Positions 25,811-36,308 of a stretch of 64,000 bases of DNA are shown piece by piece. Both the position numbers and the translations under genes were made by a program. Source of the stretch: Ulva prolifera (Eukaryota; Chlorophyta; Ulvophyceae; Ulvales; Ulvaceae); NCBI GenBank assembly GCA_023078555.1, contig CM041200.1, positions 3,232,001-3,296,000 of the forward strand, written 5' to 3'. A model generated the notes under the pieces. That model made no database searches. It saw nothing but the letters and a program-made list of their open reading frames with translations, and was not told the DNA's origin. The stretch's first letter is position 1. Each line of letters begins with the position of its first letter.

Positions 25811-26525
25811 TCTAGCACACACTGACCTAACCACAGAAAGACTTTCTGCTCGTACGCAACGAAGCTTTCGGTTTTATATTCCACTCTCGCAGTTTTCATT
25901 TTGACAAATCAGGCTCGTTACGCCCCCGAGATGCACGCAGCGCTTCGGTCAACGTTTCGAGTGTGATGCGGGACTCAGTGTGACTAGCATCGTTCACAGC
26001 GTGAGAGGAAAAGGGTACATGCTGGCTGCTCTGCCCTGATTGGGCAGCATTGCGGGCTGGGACGACGCGCCCATATCTGAGGCGCATGCCCTCAGGATGT
26101 GCCTGTTGCACGTCGTCTGTCTGCTGCTCCTGCTGCTGCTCGTCGCCGGGTAGCTGCTGGTCAGCGTTACCCGCGACTTCCTCAAAAAGAGGGTTCTGGT
26201 TGGAAAGATCGCCTGACATCCTGCAGTAGGACGGACGGTTGTTTGTTGCGCGAAGCAATTAGCCGATGGGATGGCTCGCAAGCCGACAGGTTGAGAAAAT
26301 ATACGAACGCATTCGCTTTTCTCAATGCTGATCATTAAAAGCAAGCTTCTCGAATTGTATCTAACAGCAATACGCTACGAGATCGCTTAATGATGCCTGT
26401 GCTTGTGACCGAAGGCTGAGCGCCGGCAAAACAGTGAAATGCCTGCCGTGTCTGCGCGGAGACTTTGGCCAACGGCTTCCTGAACAAGACCATAACATAC
26501 ATAACGCAAACATTTATCGATACCA

Positions 26526-26875
26526 TGTCAGAAATACTATCCTTCGTGCAGGTTAGACGCGCAGTCATGCACAGGTCAAGTCAGGTAGCCTGCATTCCAT
26601 ACCTGCTGCGCACAGAGGTAGAACCAAGGAATGCTAGGGAGAGAGAGATACTACTAGTACCGTGAAACAGTACGAATAATGGTTTAGCTCTCTGTGTGCA
26701 CATCCATATATGCACACTTAATAGTCAAGATTACGGCGGGAGATCCCCGCAAGATCTCTCTCACTACTCCGGGACAATCCAGCTGGCGGCTTACCCCTGC
26801 ACTGGATCCGCGGATCAATCGTGCATGGGTGCACCTGTCACCATATTGCTGCCCGCAGGCGCATGCATTGTGACA
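26526..26875 (-). repeat. 5' LTR of element E
   Basis: 350-bp LTR in reverse orientation (TGTCAGAAATAC ... ATTGTGACA as read on the plus strand). Closer to the LTRs of G and H than to those of A and B. Confidence 0.92.
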
Positions 26876-27263
26876 CAACCTCCGCGTCATGAATTCTGAC
26901 AATTGGGTCGTTGATGAACACGCATTGTCGCATAAACCGTACTAAATTAAAAACAACGACACGGAAAGCTTAACGCATGCATCCACTGCTGTTGAAATAC
27001 CCCGCTATAACGCATACCGCAGGCCTGATGGGTCATATCTCCGGAGTATGTTGTACAATCATAATGCGGGGGGCACCTCACGCCACGTATCGTATGTCAT
27101 GGCTATCTCTCCGGCAGACTCTCCGGCATAAACATCTTGATGATCATTACCATACTCAGCGTATTTGTAGTGTTCCGCATGTTGATGTTTCGTGTCTACA
27201 TCGGCATCATCAACGATGCTGCCAATGTATTCATATACATGATCGGCGTTGCAATGCACATTA

Positions 27264-27548
27264 TAAGGCTGTGTTCACGGAAGGCTACACTTGAAGGCAG
27301 TGTAGCGTTCCGCGGAGGAGTTACCGTACACACACATGCTTTGGTTGCGTTGGCCTGTAGATCGGCCGTTGCAAACAGCCCTGTGGCGCCGTTTCTCCTC
27401 ACAAGTAACATCACAATGCGCTGCTTGATTATGTGATGTCAATGTGATAAAGCAGGATGTATCATTTATGCATTAGGACTGAACACATTCCACCGAACAC
27501 ATACATAATTGGCGTTCAGGTGGGTGTTCGAGGTCGTTACCATGCATA

Positions 27549-27604
<56 letters not shown>

Positions 27605-27810
27605 CGGGGCCCCGGGGGGGTACTCACAAGCCCGAGGACGCACAGAAAGGGTCCACACGTCAGGGGACCGTAACTTTCAGATGACACCGAATTGGAACAA
27701 ATGAACAATGCATTAATATAAAAAACATGTTTTAAAGTCTATTTATCGTCTCATACCCCTATTTTACGCATATTTTTGTTGCAACCACATCTCCACTGAA
27801 CACGGCCTTA
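27264..27810. mobile_element. Candidate MITE with TA target duplication
   Basis: The string TAAGGCTGTGTTCA at 27264-27277 faces its near-perfect inverse TGAACACGGCCTTA at 27797-27810 (one mismatch). With ends taken as AGGC(T/C)GTGTTCA, each side is flanked by TA. The size (about 545 bp) and lack of a coding frame fit a MITE; the GGC.GTGTTCA end is reminiscent of PIF/Harbinger or ISL2EU ends, but that is only suggestive. It contains the poly-C tract. A related short string CTACACTTGAAGGCAGT occurs at about 27285, inside the left end, and again near 27870, outside the right end. Confidence 0.45.
27550..27603. repeat. Poly-C tract, 54 bases, followed by a G-rich stretch
   Basis: 54 consecutive C, then GCGGGGCCCCGGGGGGG. 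On the minus strand this is a long G run able to form a quadruplex. Could be real or a sequencing/assembly product. Apparent polyproline and polyglycine frames over it are not genes. Confidence 0.9.
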
Positions 27811-28601
27811 CGGTGCGTGACTAGGCGCGGGTCGTGGGCGGTCTCGCCAGCCGCAAGCGCCACTTCGAGCTACACTTGAAGGCAGTAGCATGTTTGTCTT
27901 GTTTTCTGTAGTTGGTGATGCGTCCGGCACCCACCGTCATGTATTGGCCATGTACACCGCCAACGGCAAATGGCTTGCAGCGGGCTATGGATTCGCATTT
28001 GCATCCGAAGATCTTTGCACCTCTGGGGCCCGACGCACCAACGTGCGAATTTCTGAGCCGCGGGGAAATATCGGGAATGGTGGCCTTTGGTGGGGCTCAT
28101 AGTACATCCCTATTGGGCCCGCGGGGAGACTGTTAGTGGGAATGTCGATGCATCGCCAAGCCGAGGCTGCCAGGCCAGGGCGTTTATGTTTCCCGGGGCA
28201 CAGCAGCCTGCCAGCAGGAAACCCTATCACACCCAAACCACCAGCCTGCCAACTCCGACTGTGCAGGGGGGGCCCTAGCCCAGTCCCCCCCCACACAGCA
28301 AACACATCGCGCAGCCCATGCCACCCCGGGCTGTGCGCGTCCACAATATGTCGCTCATGATAGCTATGTAAGCCAGCGCTGCAGCATCGCGAACAATGAT
28401 GATTACATTGGGGTGTCACATCTCAAAAATCGCTAGTCTTCTTTGGCTTGCCTGCCTGTGGCGACAATGTCACCACTTGTTTCCGGATTTTGTCAACGCT
28501 AGTTCACTTGCTGTACCACACACATCTATTTTTACTTGAAGCATCTCATCCTCAGCACCATTGAGTGGGCGCCTGTTCGGCTGAAATTTTTGTTACATCA
28601 G
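27811..28601. other. No recognisable gene
   Basis: GC-rich in parts (28040-28330). Overlapping open frames exist on both strands but show no domain or convincing codon pattern. The stretch lies downstream of the CEP135 stop codon. Confidence 0.5.
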
Positions 28602-31600
28602 CTACATTGAATCATCGTTCATCTCGATCAGATCTGTCAGAGCGCCTACATACAGCTGTTCTGTGTCTTTTTTACCGTTGCATGTAACTGTTGACGATTC
28701 CTTGATAGACTCTTCAACTGCTGCATCTGAGAATACGTGGTTGGCCAGCCACGCAGATTCAGGCCCTGAAGAAGCATCCTTGGCTTGCAAGGAATGCAAG
28801 TGATGACGCTCCAGTTCAAGACGGCTCACCATGCGAAGTAGTCGTTCCTTGTCATCTTTCAACGAGTCAGCACGGGATCGCAGCTCTGTGTTTGCCTCCT
28901 CCAGATCTCTGGCCTGCAAGTCAGGCACAGCTCACTGCCAATCCATGGGTCAGAGCCTTGGAACACAGCAGCGAAGTCTATGCGCATCTGTATGTGGCAG
29001 TTTTTGTGTCACAACAGTGTCGCCTTGAACACATGTATGTGCAAGAATCATGCTCAAGCCGCGACCCGGATAAAAACATTGAGATTGATCCTTGATCCTG
29101 CGTTATTTCAAAAAGCATGCACTCGGTGTTATGACTCTTCTTGCTTTTGCCACCATTGTTGTTGCATAGGAACTGCCGCACCTTCCGCTGCACATGAGCG
29201 ACTCCTGAATGCATCTCGGGTAAGGCAGAATTGGGATCGTTGATAGAGTTTCCAGTCGGTGCTGCACGCGCCAGATCCAGCTGTTTCCTCACGATTTTCA
29301 ATTCTTGCATTGCCTCAGCTGCTTGGTTCCTAGCGTCTTTGAGCTGTTCACAAGCCTGCGTGTCAACACATACATCTTGAATATTGGCATGGTCACGTGG
29401 CGACAAGATGAAGGAACAAACTCACTTGTGCACCATCTGATTCTGCCGCGTCGGGTTTGTTCTGTATTCGTGACGATGTCATACTCTTTGACGGGTCTCT
29501 GCGCAGAGCTGAGATCTCTTGGCGCAAATCAAGAATTTCCTGTTCCATCGTGTGAACTTGCAGATGTAAGCTTCTGCACTTTTCCTACGGCAGCATTTCA
29601 ATGTTTTAACAACTCCCACTTGCACACATCTTGTATTGGCCAGAGCTCGAGTGACATTTCATAGCCATACCTTCATCAGTCCAGAAGCATCATTGTCCTG
29701 ATGCAGGGCTAACTGTGACATGTTGAACTCCTTCTCGCGCATGGTCTCAGTCAACTTCTCAAACTCTTTGACGCGGCTTTGTAAAATGGCAATGTTACCT
29801 GTGCAATTTCGAACCTCTGCATGAGCTTCTTCAAGACGAGCATTGGAAATGTGCAGCTGGCTGTCCAGGCTTGCAACTTCTTGCTGCAGGTTGTCACGGC
29901 TGCGTTCAGCCTCATACCTCATTCCCTGCAGAGCATCAGGTTGCTGCAATCCTAGATGGACAGTACAGATGGACAATATGCACAACACAGAACCTATCAG
30001 CTGCGACTCATTGAGCCTCTGACCTGTACTACTTGCATCTGTTCCAGCACACGAGTACGCTCCCTGGCCACTGCCTCTGCTTCAGTTTTTGCACTTTGTA
30101 GTTCACGAGCAAGTGCGTCAGAGTTCCGCTCCAGTGCTTGCACATCAACGACATACTGCTGTATCTGCTGTTGTGATGAATGCGCTGCTTCCCTCGCGTG
30201 CATGATTTCTGCCTTCGCACCCTCCAACTCAGTGGCACTTCCAGCAAGCTGCCGCTTGAGTTGGCTGACAGTAGCTTCGCTGTGCCGAACCTCAGCTGCA
30301 AGACCCTCATATGCCGCCCGTATATCGCGAACTTCAAGATCTCGAGCTTTCACGGTTTGCTGGAGGATTCCTACGGATGCAGAAACAGCATCACCCTCCT
30401 TCCGGGCTTCCTCCATCTTTTGTGTGACATCTCCCAATTGACCAGTCACAAGCTGGTTCTCCTTCACCATCACTGCAAGATCCTCAGACAACGCAGCAGA
30501 TTCGTCCTGCAAGAAGCAGTTGTTGACAAGCAGGACAATCATACCCTTGTAGCAGCGTATCTCTGGAGGGAACATGCCAGCAGGATCTACAGGAGAGATG
30601 ACAAACAAAACGCACCTGCACCCTTTCATAATCCTGTTGCAGAGCGATCAGGTTTTGTTTGCACAGCTGTTCCCTCTGCTCTGCACATTGCAGTTCATGC
30701 TGCAGGTGGCGGACGTGCTTGTCAGCTTGCACAAGCCTGTTCTCGATTTTCTTGCGATTTCCCTCATTGTGCTCTGCTTCTGAAGTTGCTTGCTTGTGAA
30801 GTGTCAGAAGCTGTGAGTGTGTTTCTCCTTGGTCATCAAGCTCTGCCTGTATGTAACCCCAAACTGGCATGAAAGAGGTGAACAGCTCAGAGCATTATGG
30901 ACCCAGAAACGTCGTCATGCGACAGGGATGTATGATGTTGAGCGATTTGATCAGCCAGAATAGCTGACAGTGCTGTAAGTAATACCTGGAGCTGATCCCG
31001 TGCGCAATCAAGCTGGCGCACAACATGCTTGGATTGTTCCAATTGTTGTTGTACTTCTTGAAGTTCTTCTTCCTTCAACTTTAACTTGTCCTCCGCCTGC
31101 TCCAAGTTGCTTTTCAAGTGCCGTAGTTGTGAGGCTTGTGAGCTTATCCGAGATTCAAGGTCTGCCTGTGAACGGTTGCTTGCAAGGACCAGTGACTTCA
31201 ATTGCTCCACATCTGAGTGTCCGGCAGCTAGTTCGCTTCTGAGTTTGGAGGCCTGAGCTTGCAGGTCCTTGTGCTTAGCCTTTTCATCTTCCAGCTGCAG
31301 TCTGGTGCTCTCTAGGTCATTCTTGTACTCTTCTGCGAGCGACGCATGCAAGCGAGAGCTGTTTAATGCCGTATTCAGCTCTGTCAAGGTTCCTCGATGC
31401 TTGCCTTGCCACATATGAGCAGCTTGCTGACACTCTTCCAGTTGTGCCTGCGGCTAAGCATTCAGATTTAGACCAGAAATCGAGGATAGAACATGTTATG
31501 ATCACGCCCTAGTGTGAGTTCGTGCATCAAGAACACTGTACAAAAGGCTTGTCTGCGTCACCATTGCAACATACATCACACCTTCTGTCTGTTTAGCTCC

Positions 31601-34600
31601 TCCTCCTTTGACAATAATGACTGGCGATCGATGTTTGAGGCATGTTCCATACTGTGCAGCTTGCATTCAAGATTCTGCAACTTAGTGCGCTCATGATGGA
31701 CGGCCTGGTCATGCAGCTGAATGGCTGCTCTCGTGCCCTGCTTCTCTTCTGTCAATGCAGCTACTATGCCAGCGGAATCTTTCAATTTGACCTTCAGGCT
31801 GTCACATTCTGATTGCACTGCTTTCAAATCCTGCAGAGATTCAGCATGCCGTCTCTTTGCTTCCCGAAGCCCTGCCTGAGCAGATAGAGCCTTGTCTTCC
31901 TCATCACCAGCGGCTTTGCGCCAACGTTCCAATTCACTTCGCAGCCTGCTGCAGTCAGCCTCTGACGCCGCCAGCCGGGATAAGGCAGACTTCATTTCCG
32001 CCTCGAGATCTTCAGACCGATCCCGGAGCACAGATAAATTGTCTAATTCTCCCTCTGTTACAGACAAACGCTCACGGTGCTCCTGCCATTTCTGCCGGAC
32101 TTGGAGAAGCTCCTCCTACATGATTTCAAAGGGTTGTCAATGCAGTCTGCTGGTAGACTGTGCCCGAATCACACTCAATACGTTGCACCTGCAGAATCAA
32201 ACGTTCTTCCTGGATGAGTTTAAGTTCTCGTTCACTTTTGCCTGCCTGAAGTTCAAATCTAGTCCGTTCTTCCATCGCGGAGTCAAGCTGCACATTTGCA
32301 TGCGTCAAACGCTGCTGCAATGCATCTGCCTCCTTCATTAATCTCATGTGATCCCCTTGCAGCCGCGATTCATCTGTCACTGCGACGGTCTTCGATTTAA
32401 TTGCCTACAAACTCAACAACAACTCACTTCCACCCCAGTCACGTAGATTGCAGAGTGCTACAACTGTGAGATGATGGGGTCAACACAGCTTACCTCTTGT
32501 AGCTGCTCCTGCAGAACTGCCCTGTCTTCATTCAGTGCTGACACCTGACACTCTAGCCGCTGCTTCTGTGCCATGATCTCATCGATAGTGGATTCATGTG
32601 AAATTCGATTGTGACTGTTGGCAGCCTCTGTGCCGAGCATTCGTTTGACCTGCGCAACTCCTGCGATAATCGTTCACTTACGGTACATCACCTCAGTCTA
32701 CACAGGCACAGAACCACACAGCACAGTGTTGCTGTGCGATGTGTTATGTCTAGAGGTGTGGCCCAACCTCTGCTTCCAGCGCGGCTCGCTCAGCCTCACA
32801 CACTGCCAGGTCCTTTTCTTTATCGCTGACCTTCTCTCGCCATGCTTCACTCTGCTGACACGTTGCAGTCAAGCTCGCCTGCAGCTGTTGGAGGCGAGAC
32901 TCCCCCTTTTCTTCACGCTGCTTTATTGCAGCAAGCGCCTTTCTTGTCTCTTCCATCTGAATGCTTGCTACAAGCTAACGTTGATGCCAGTGGTCTAGCT
33001 CCAGCAACGCAAACATTGCAACTGGATGCGAATGCAGAAAACCTTATCACACCTTGCGCTCGTGAAAATGTGAAGACTTCTCTGCTCTCTCGAGTTTACC
33101 TTTGAGTGCATCGATCTTGTTCCGCAGCTGCACTTCACGGCGTAGCGAAGCTTCACGCTGCTTTTCTGTCTGCATGGTCTTGGATTTCTGCTGCTCTTGG
33201 GACGCATTGGCCTTGTCCAGTGCACTTTGCAAGTTTGTGACTTGCTCAAGTACGCCTGCACCGTCGAGAAGACTGACCTTTGATTTTTTAATTGTGTCAG
33301 CTTTGATGCGGGAGACCTCCTGCTGCAGATTTTCGACCTGCAGATGCACTGTCGGGACCTGTATGTTGTTGGAATGCTCTTACTTGCCCTGTTGCATTGA
33401 CATTCATAATGCATGTGCAACATGAAGGCTTGCAAATTACAAAAATTGCAGTTGTTTGAATACAACGTACTAGCTGAGCGGCACCGTCTATCACAAAGGA
33501 GGACAACAGCAGTTGCAGCAGCATCATGAGTATAGCATTGATGACATCGCAATGACAGGAGCAGGAAGTAGGCCCGTTCACCTGCTGTTGAATGCTGCAA
33601 TTTTCATGGATTGCGGCAGCCAGCTTCTGCTCTGTGTCTCTCTTTTCGCCCTCAGCCCGTTTCAAGCTCTCTTGAATCTGTTGTGCCCCTTTAGCTTCGT
33701 CCTCTAATGCAGCTACTTGGCTTGACAGAACATCAACCTATACTTCTCGTTGTGATGACCACAGTTGAAACAATAGAGGTGGGAGTGGCGACATCAGAAC
33801 AGACACAAGTCATAATGGATTCAACCACATATCGCACAGTGTATGTCTGCATCATATGTACATGAACCTCTGTCATCCGCGTTTGGCAAGGTCTTGAATA
33901 TGCAGCTATGAGATTATGCACACCAGCATGCATACATACATTCATACGGCTCAATTCCCGGCCTCTGTCGTTTATAACTACATACATACACACATACATA
34001 CATACAAGCACTGGCAGGTATTGCCGATAAGGCTGTGGTGCGAGCTCGTGCCCGGCCTAGTGCCATGCATGAGTGAGTGGGTTTGCGAGTGGAATCCGAG
34101 AATCGGTTGCATGCCTGGCCTCTGTCCTTTGTAAATACATACAAGGACATGAGGGGCAATGACATCTTGACCAACCTGCTGATTGAGGGAAATAATGATT
34201 GCTTCATTTGTCTCATTGCGAAACGAAAGGGTCGACATGTCAGCTTCCCGACCAATCTCCACTTTTGCGGACAGCCTTTGGATCTCGACATCCCTGTTCT
34301 CTAGGCTAAGCTGCACAATGGCTGTTCGTTCATGGCGCACAGGCACATCAAGAACCTTTTGCATGCTGTGGCCGGAGGCATCACCTTGAGCATCTTCATT
34401 TCACCGTGGACCTCCGCTAGCTTTGCTTGCTTCGTCTGGGTGTCCTGTTGTACTCGAGCCAGTCTACAGGGAGTCCTCACATTTACATGTCCTGGCTGCT
34501 AGCTTTGCCAATGTCTATGTGTGTAATCACATGTCAACATCACACAACTACCCTGAACCGGCAATATATGTCAGGTGAAGCAGTGGAGTTTGTTGCACAC

Positions 34601-35784
34601 CTCTGTTCAAGTGCCTGCAACACATCCACGTGCGCAAAATTCTCCTTGTGAAGCGCAATTTGACCCACATCTGCATGTTCAATCCAATCGCCATCTGCGG
34701 CAGCTCATCGACTTACATGTTCTGATCCTGTGCCTTACCAATCCCCAATTTGTACGGACTTGCAAGTATGCATCATTTGCTGGGTCAAGTTTGTAAACGG
34801 CATAATTTCCTACTTGTACACAGCTTACAGCAGTGGCACTGTGGCACTGCGGCAGTACTGCTTGGACCATGAAGAATGCATCAGCAAGTATGTTCTGGAT
34901 GTCAGCAAGCCATTTCAATCTGGCAAGGATTCTAAAGTGTGTTGACCAACGTGGCTCAGCCAGAGCTGATTCGCCGTGCGCCATATCAATGTGGCAATGC
35001 AATCACACATGCACATGTGCAAGGCAATACCTGACAATCGCATAGACGAAGATGTTGTCAAACGACCGAAGTCCTGAATGGGCGGTCCACTGGTACCTAC
35101 ATATAAATTGCTCATACGTCATACACTATGCAGCATCGATGGTCGGCGTTTCATTCGGGAGTGATCAAGATTGTATCAGAGGCTGCTTCAATCATATTAT
35201 CTGAAGGTGCGTCAAGTGGACAGTACAAAGTGAGTATCAGCCTGCTTTCAAATGACGCATGCCTGTGGACATACCCATTTTCATAAGATCTGCTAATCTG
35301 TCTTTCAATTCAAATGCAACCTTTTCTGATTGCTCCAGCCGTGCAGTTGCGTGGTGCTTCCAAAACGACAGCTCTGCTATTTCACTTTCAAGCTCTTTAA
35401 GCCGCTGATAATGGGTGGCTTGCTGGGCATTGGCCTCTTCCTCGCGATGGATTAGCTGTACATGCAAAGAGTTGTTCTCTCGCACGACCCGCGCTGCATC
35501 CTTCTTGATGGCATCAATCTGCAAAGCATGAGGTGTTGGGGTCAATTTAGGAAGTGGTAGGTCTTAGCTTCAACGTTACTGACCTTGGATCTGAAAGACG
35601 CAATCTCTTGATGCTGTTCGCAGCTCTGTTGCTTCAGGCTTTGATAACTTTCCGTGGTGTGAATCAAATCTGTTACTAGCTTTTTCACAAGGTCGTAGCT
35701 TGCTTCATCAAAGGTTTCTTGATAGTTCAGGACCTGGAGCTGCCGTTGCAACAGGTCTACATGCCGCTGTTCAACAGCAGTCAT
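28602..35784 (-). CDS. CEP135: Centrosomal protein CEP135 / BLD10 homologue
   Basis: A long coiled-coil protein spread over more than a dozen exons. BLD10/CEP135 builds the spoke tips of the centriolar cartwheel and links them to the microtubule wall. Three blocks fit CEP135: the N-terminal exon (ATG 35784; RQLQVLNYQETFDEASYDLV then KKLVTDLIHTTES) like human LDQLGYRQTL...LFSDLVHTTES; exon 2 (35518-35275) with VRENNSLHVQLI and IAELSFWKHHATARLEQSE; and the exon near 34290-34170 with DVEIQRLSAKVEIGREADMS then LSFRNETNEAIISLNQQV, matching human REIERLSVALDGGRSPDVLSLESRNKTNEKLIAHLNIQV. The rest (33.7-28.6 kb) is heptad-rich, ending TDLIEMNDDSM. Intron 1 (35583-35519) is short, with a GTCAGT donor. 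A CATA-rich intron lies near 34.0 kb. Exons between 35.2 and 34.4 kb are not all resolved. Divergent from C2CD3. Confidence 0.88.
33980..34007. repeat. (CATA)n-like microsatellite in a CEP135 intron
   Basis: CATACATACACACATACATA and flanking units. A shorter CATACATACA run sits at 33931, and similar text (CCGGCCTCTGTC, CTGGCCTCTGTC) precedes this run and another TACATACA at 34135, suggesting a small local duplication inside the intron. Confidence 0.7.
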
Positions 35785-36308
35785 GCTAATCTCCCGCTGG
35801 GTGCAATGTGCTGACAGAGGAAACACGATATTCAACTGAAAACCAAGGGAGCAAGCTCACAGGCCGGATTCGAACAGTCGTTATGAAACAGCGCGATGAC
35901 CTTCGAACTCTTTCAAACGCAGACAACTGCACATCGTGAGGTCACGTCCTCGCTTTGCTTCAGCTGAAACAACGCCGTAAGCATCAAAAGCTGATCAATG
36001 GGACATAGCATCTCATGTCAGCACAATCTGAGACCAGCGCTTGGTGCAGCGCAGTCTTACAACATGCATATAGGTGTCTCCCCATGGGGCCCCACTCTCT
36101 CGACAATGAGGCGGCCATCCTGAATTATCGTTTCGCCACGGCTATTTCAAATCGGATACCGTGAGTCTATGTGGAATGTCTGCTCTGAACGCGGCAGAGC
36201 AGAGGTCAGGAAGCAGTGAGCCGAGAATTTGAATACACGCAACGCGTCGTCCTACAGATGCAGACACAACCTGGCTATCGACTAGTTCAAGCACCATGAC
36301 AATTGTGT
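35785..36308. promoter_or_regulatory. 524-bp divergent intergenic region between CEP135 and C2CD3
   Basis: The two start codons (35784 minus, 36309 plus) face away from each other across this stretch. It should contain both core promoters. I looked for an RFX-type X-box and found no convincing match, and there is no clear TATA box. A 60-codon minus-strand frame at 36142-36324 is probably chance. Confidence 0.5.

Larger units (their letters stand above)
24154..26875 (-). mobile_element. Ty1/copia element E, 5' part (LTR, gag, protease), split by a hAT element
   Basis: Minus-strand fossil. 5' LTR at 26526-26875, primer-binding site complement just inside, then gag from ATG about 26219. This is a second gag subfamily (MSGDLSNQNPLFEEVAGNADQQ-type start instead of MSLSNANSNANSP). 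The zinc-knuckle region lies near 24540 and protease (IDSGSDIHIVGN) near 24410. Similarity to copia ends about 24154. A 684-bp DNA transposon (25127-25810) interrupts gag and carries its own target duplication, so it is younger than E. Broken. Confidence 0.9.

Noticed and set aside
27457-27708. Polyproline and polyglycine frames
   Set aside because: Produced by the poly-C tract; flanks show no coding character.
27985-28419. 144-codon minus-strand frame downstream of CEP135
   Set aside because: No domain, GC-rich sequence, start codon unclear; not supported as a gene.
34900-35120. Conserved-looking short frames between CEP135 exons
   Set aside because: No heptad pattern and no phase-compatible splice sites that I could confirm; treated as intron.
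35866-35875. GGATTCGAAC, the complement of a tRNA B-box (GTTCGAATCC)
   Set aside because: No matching T stem, A-box or acceptor stem could be found on either side, so no tRNA gene is called.
35785-36308. Possible RFX X-box in the CEP135/C2CD3 intergenic region
   Set aside because: I looked for an imperfect inverted repeat of the X-box type and found none convincing.
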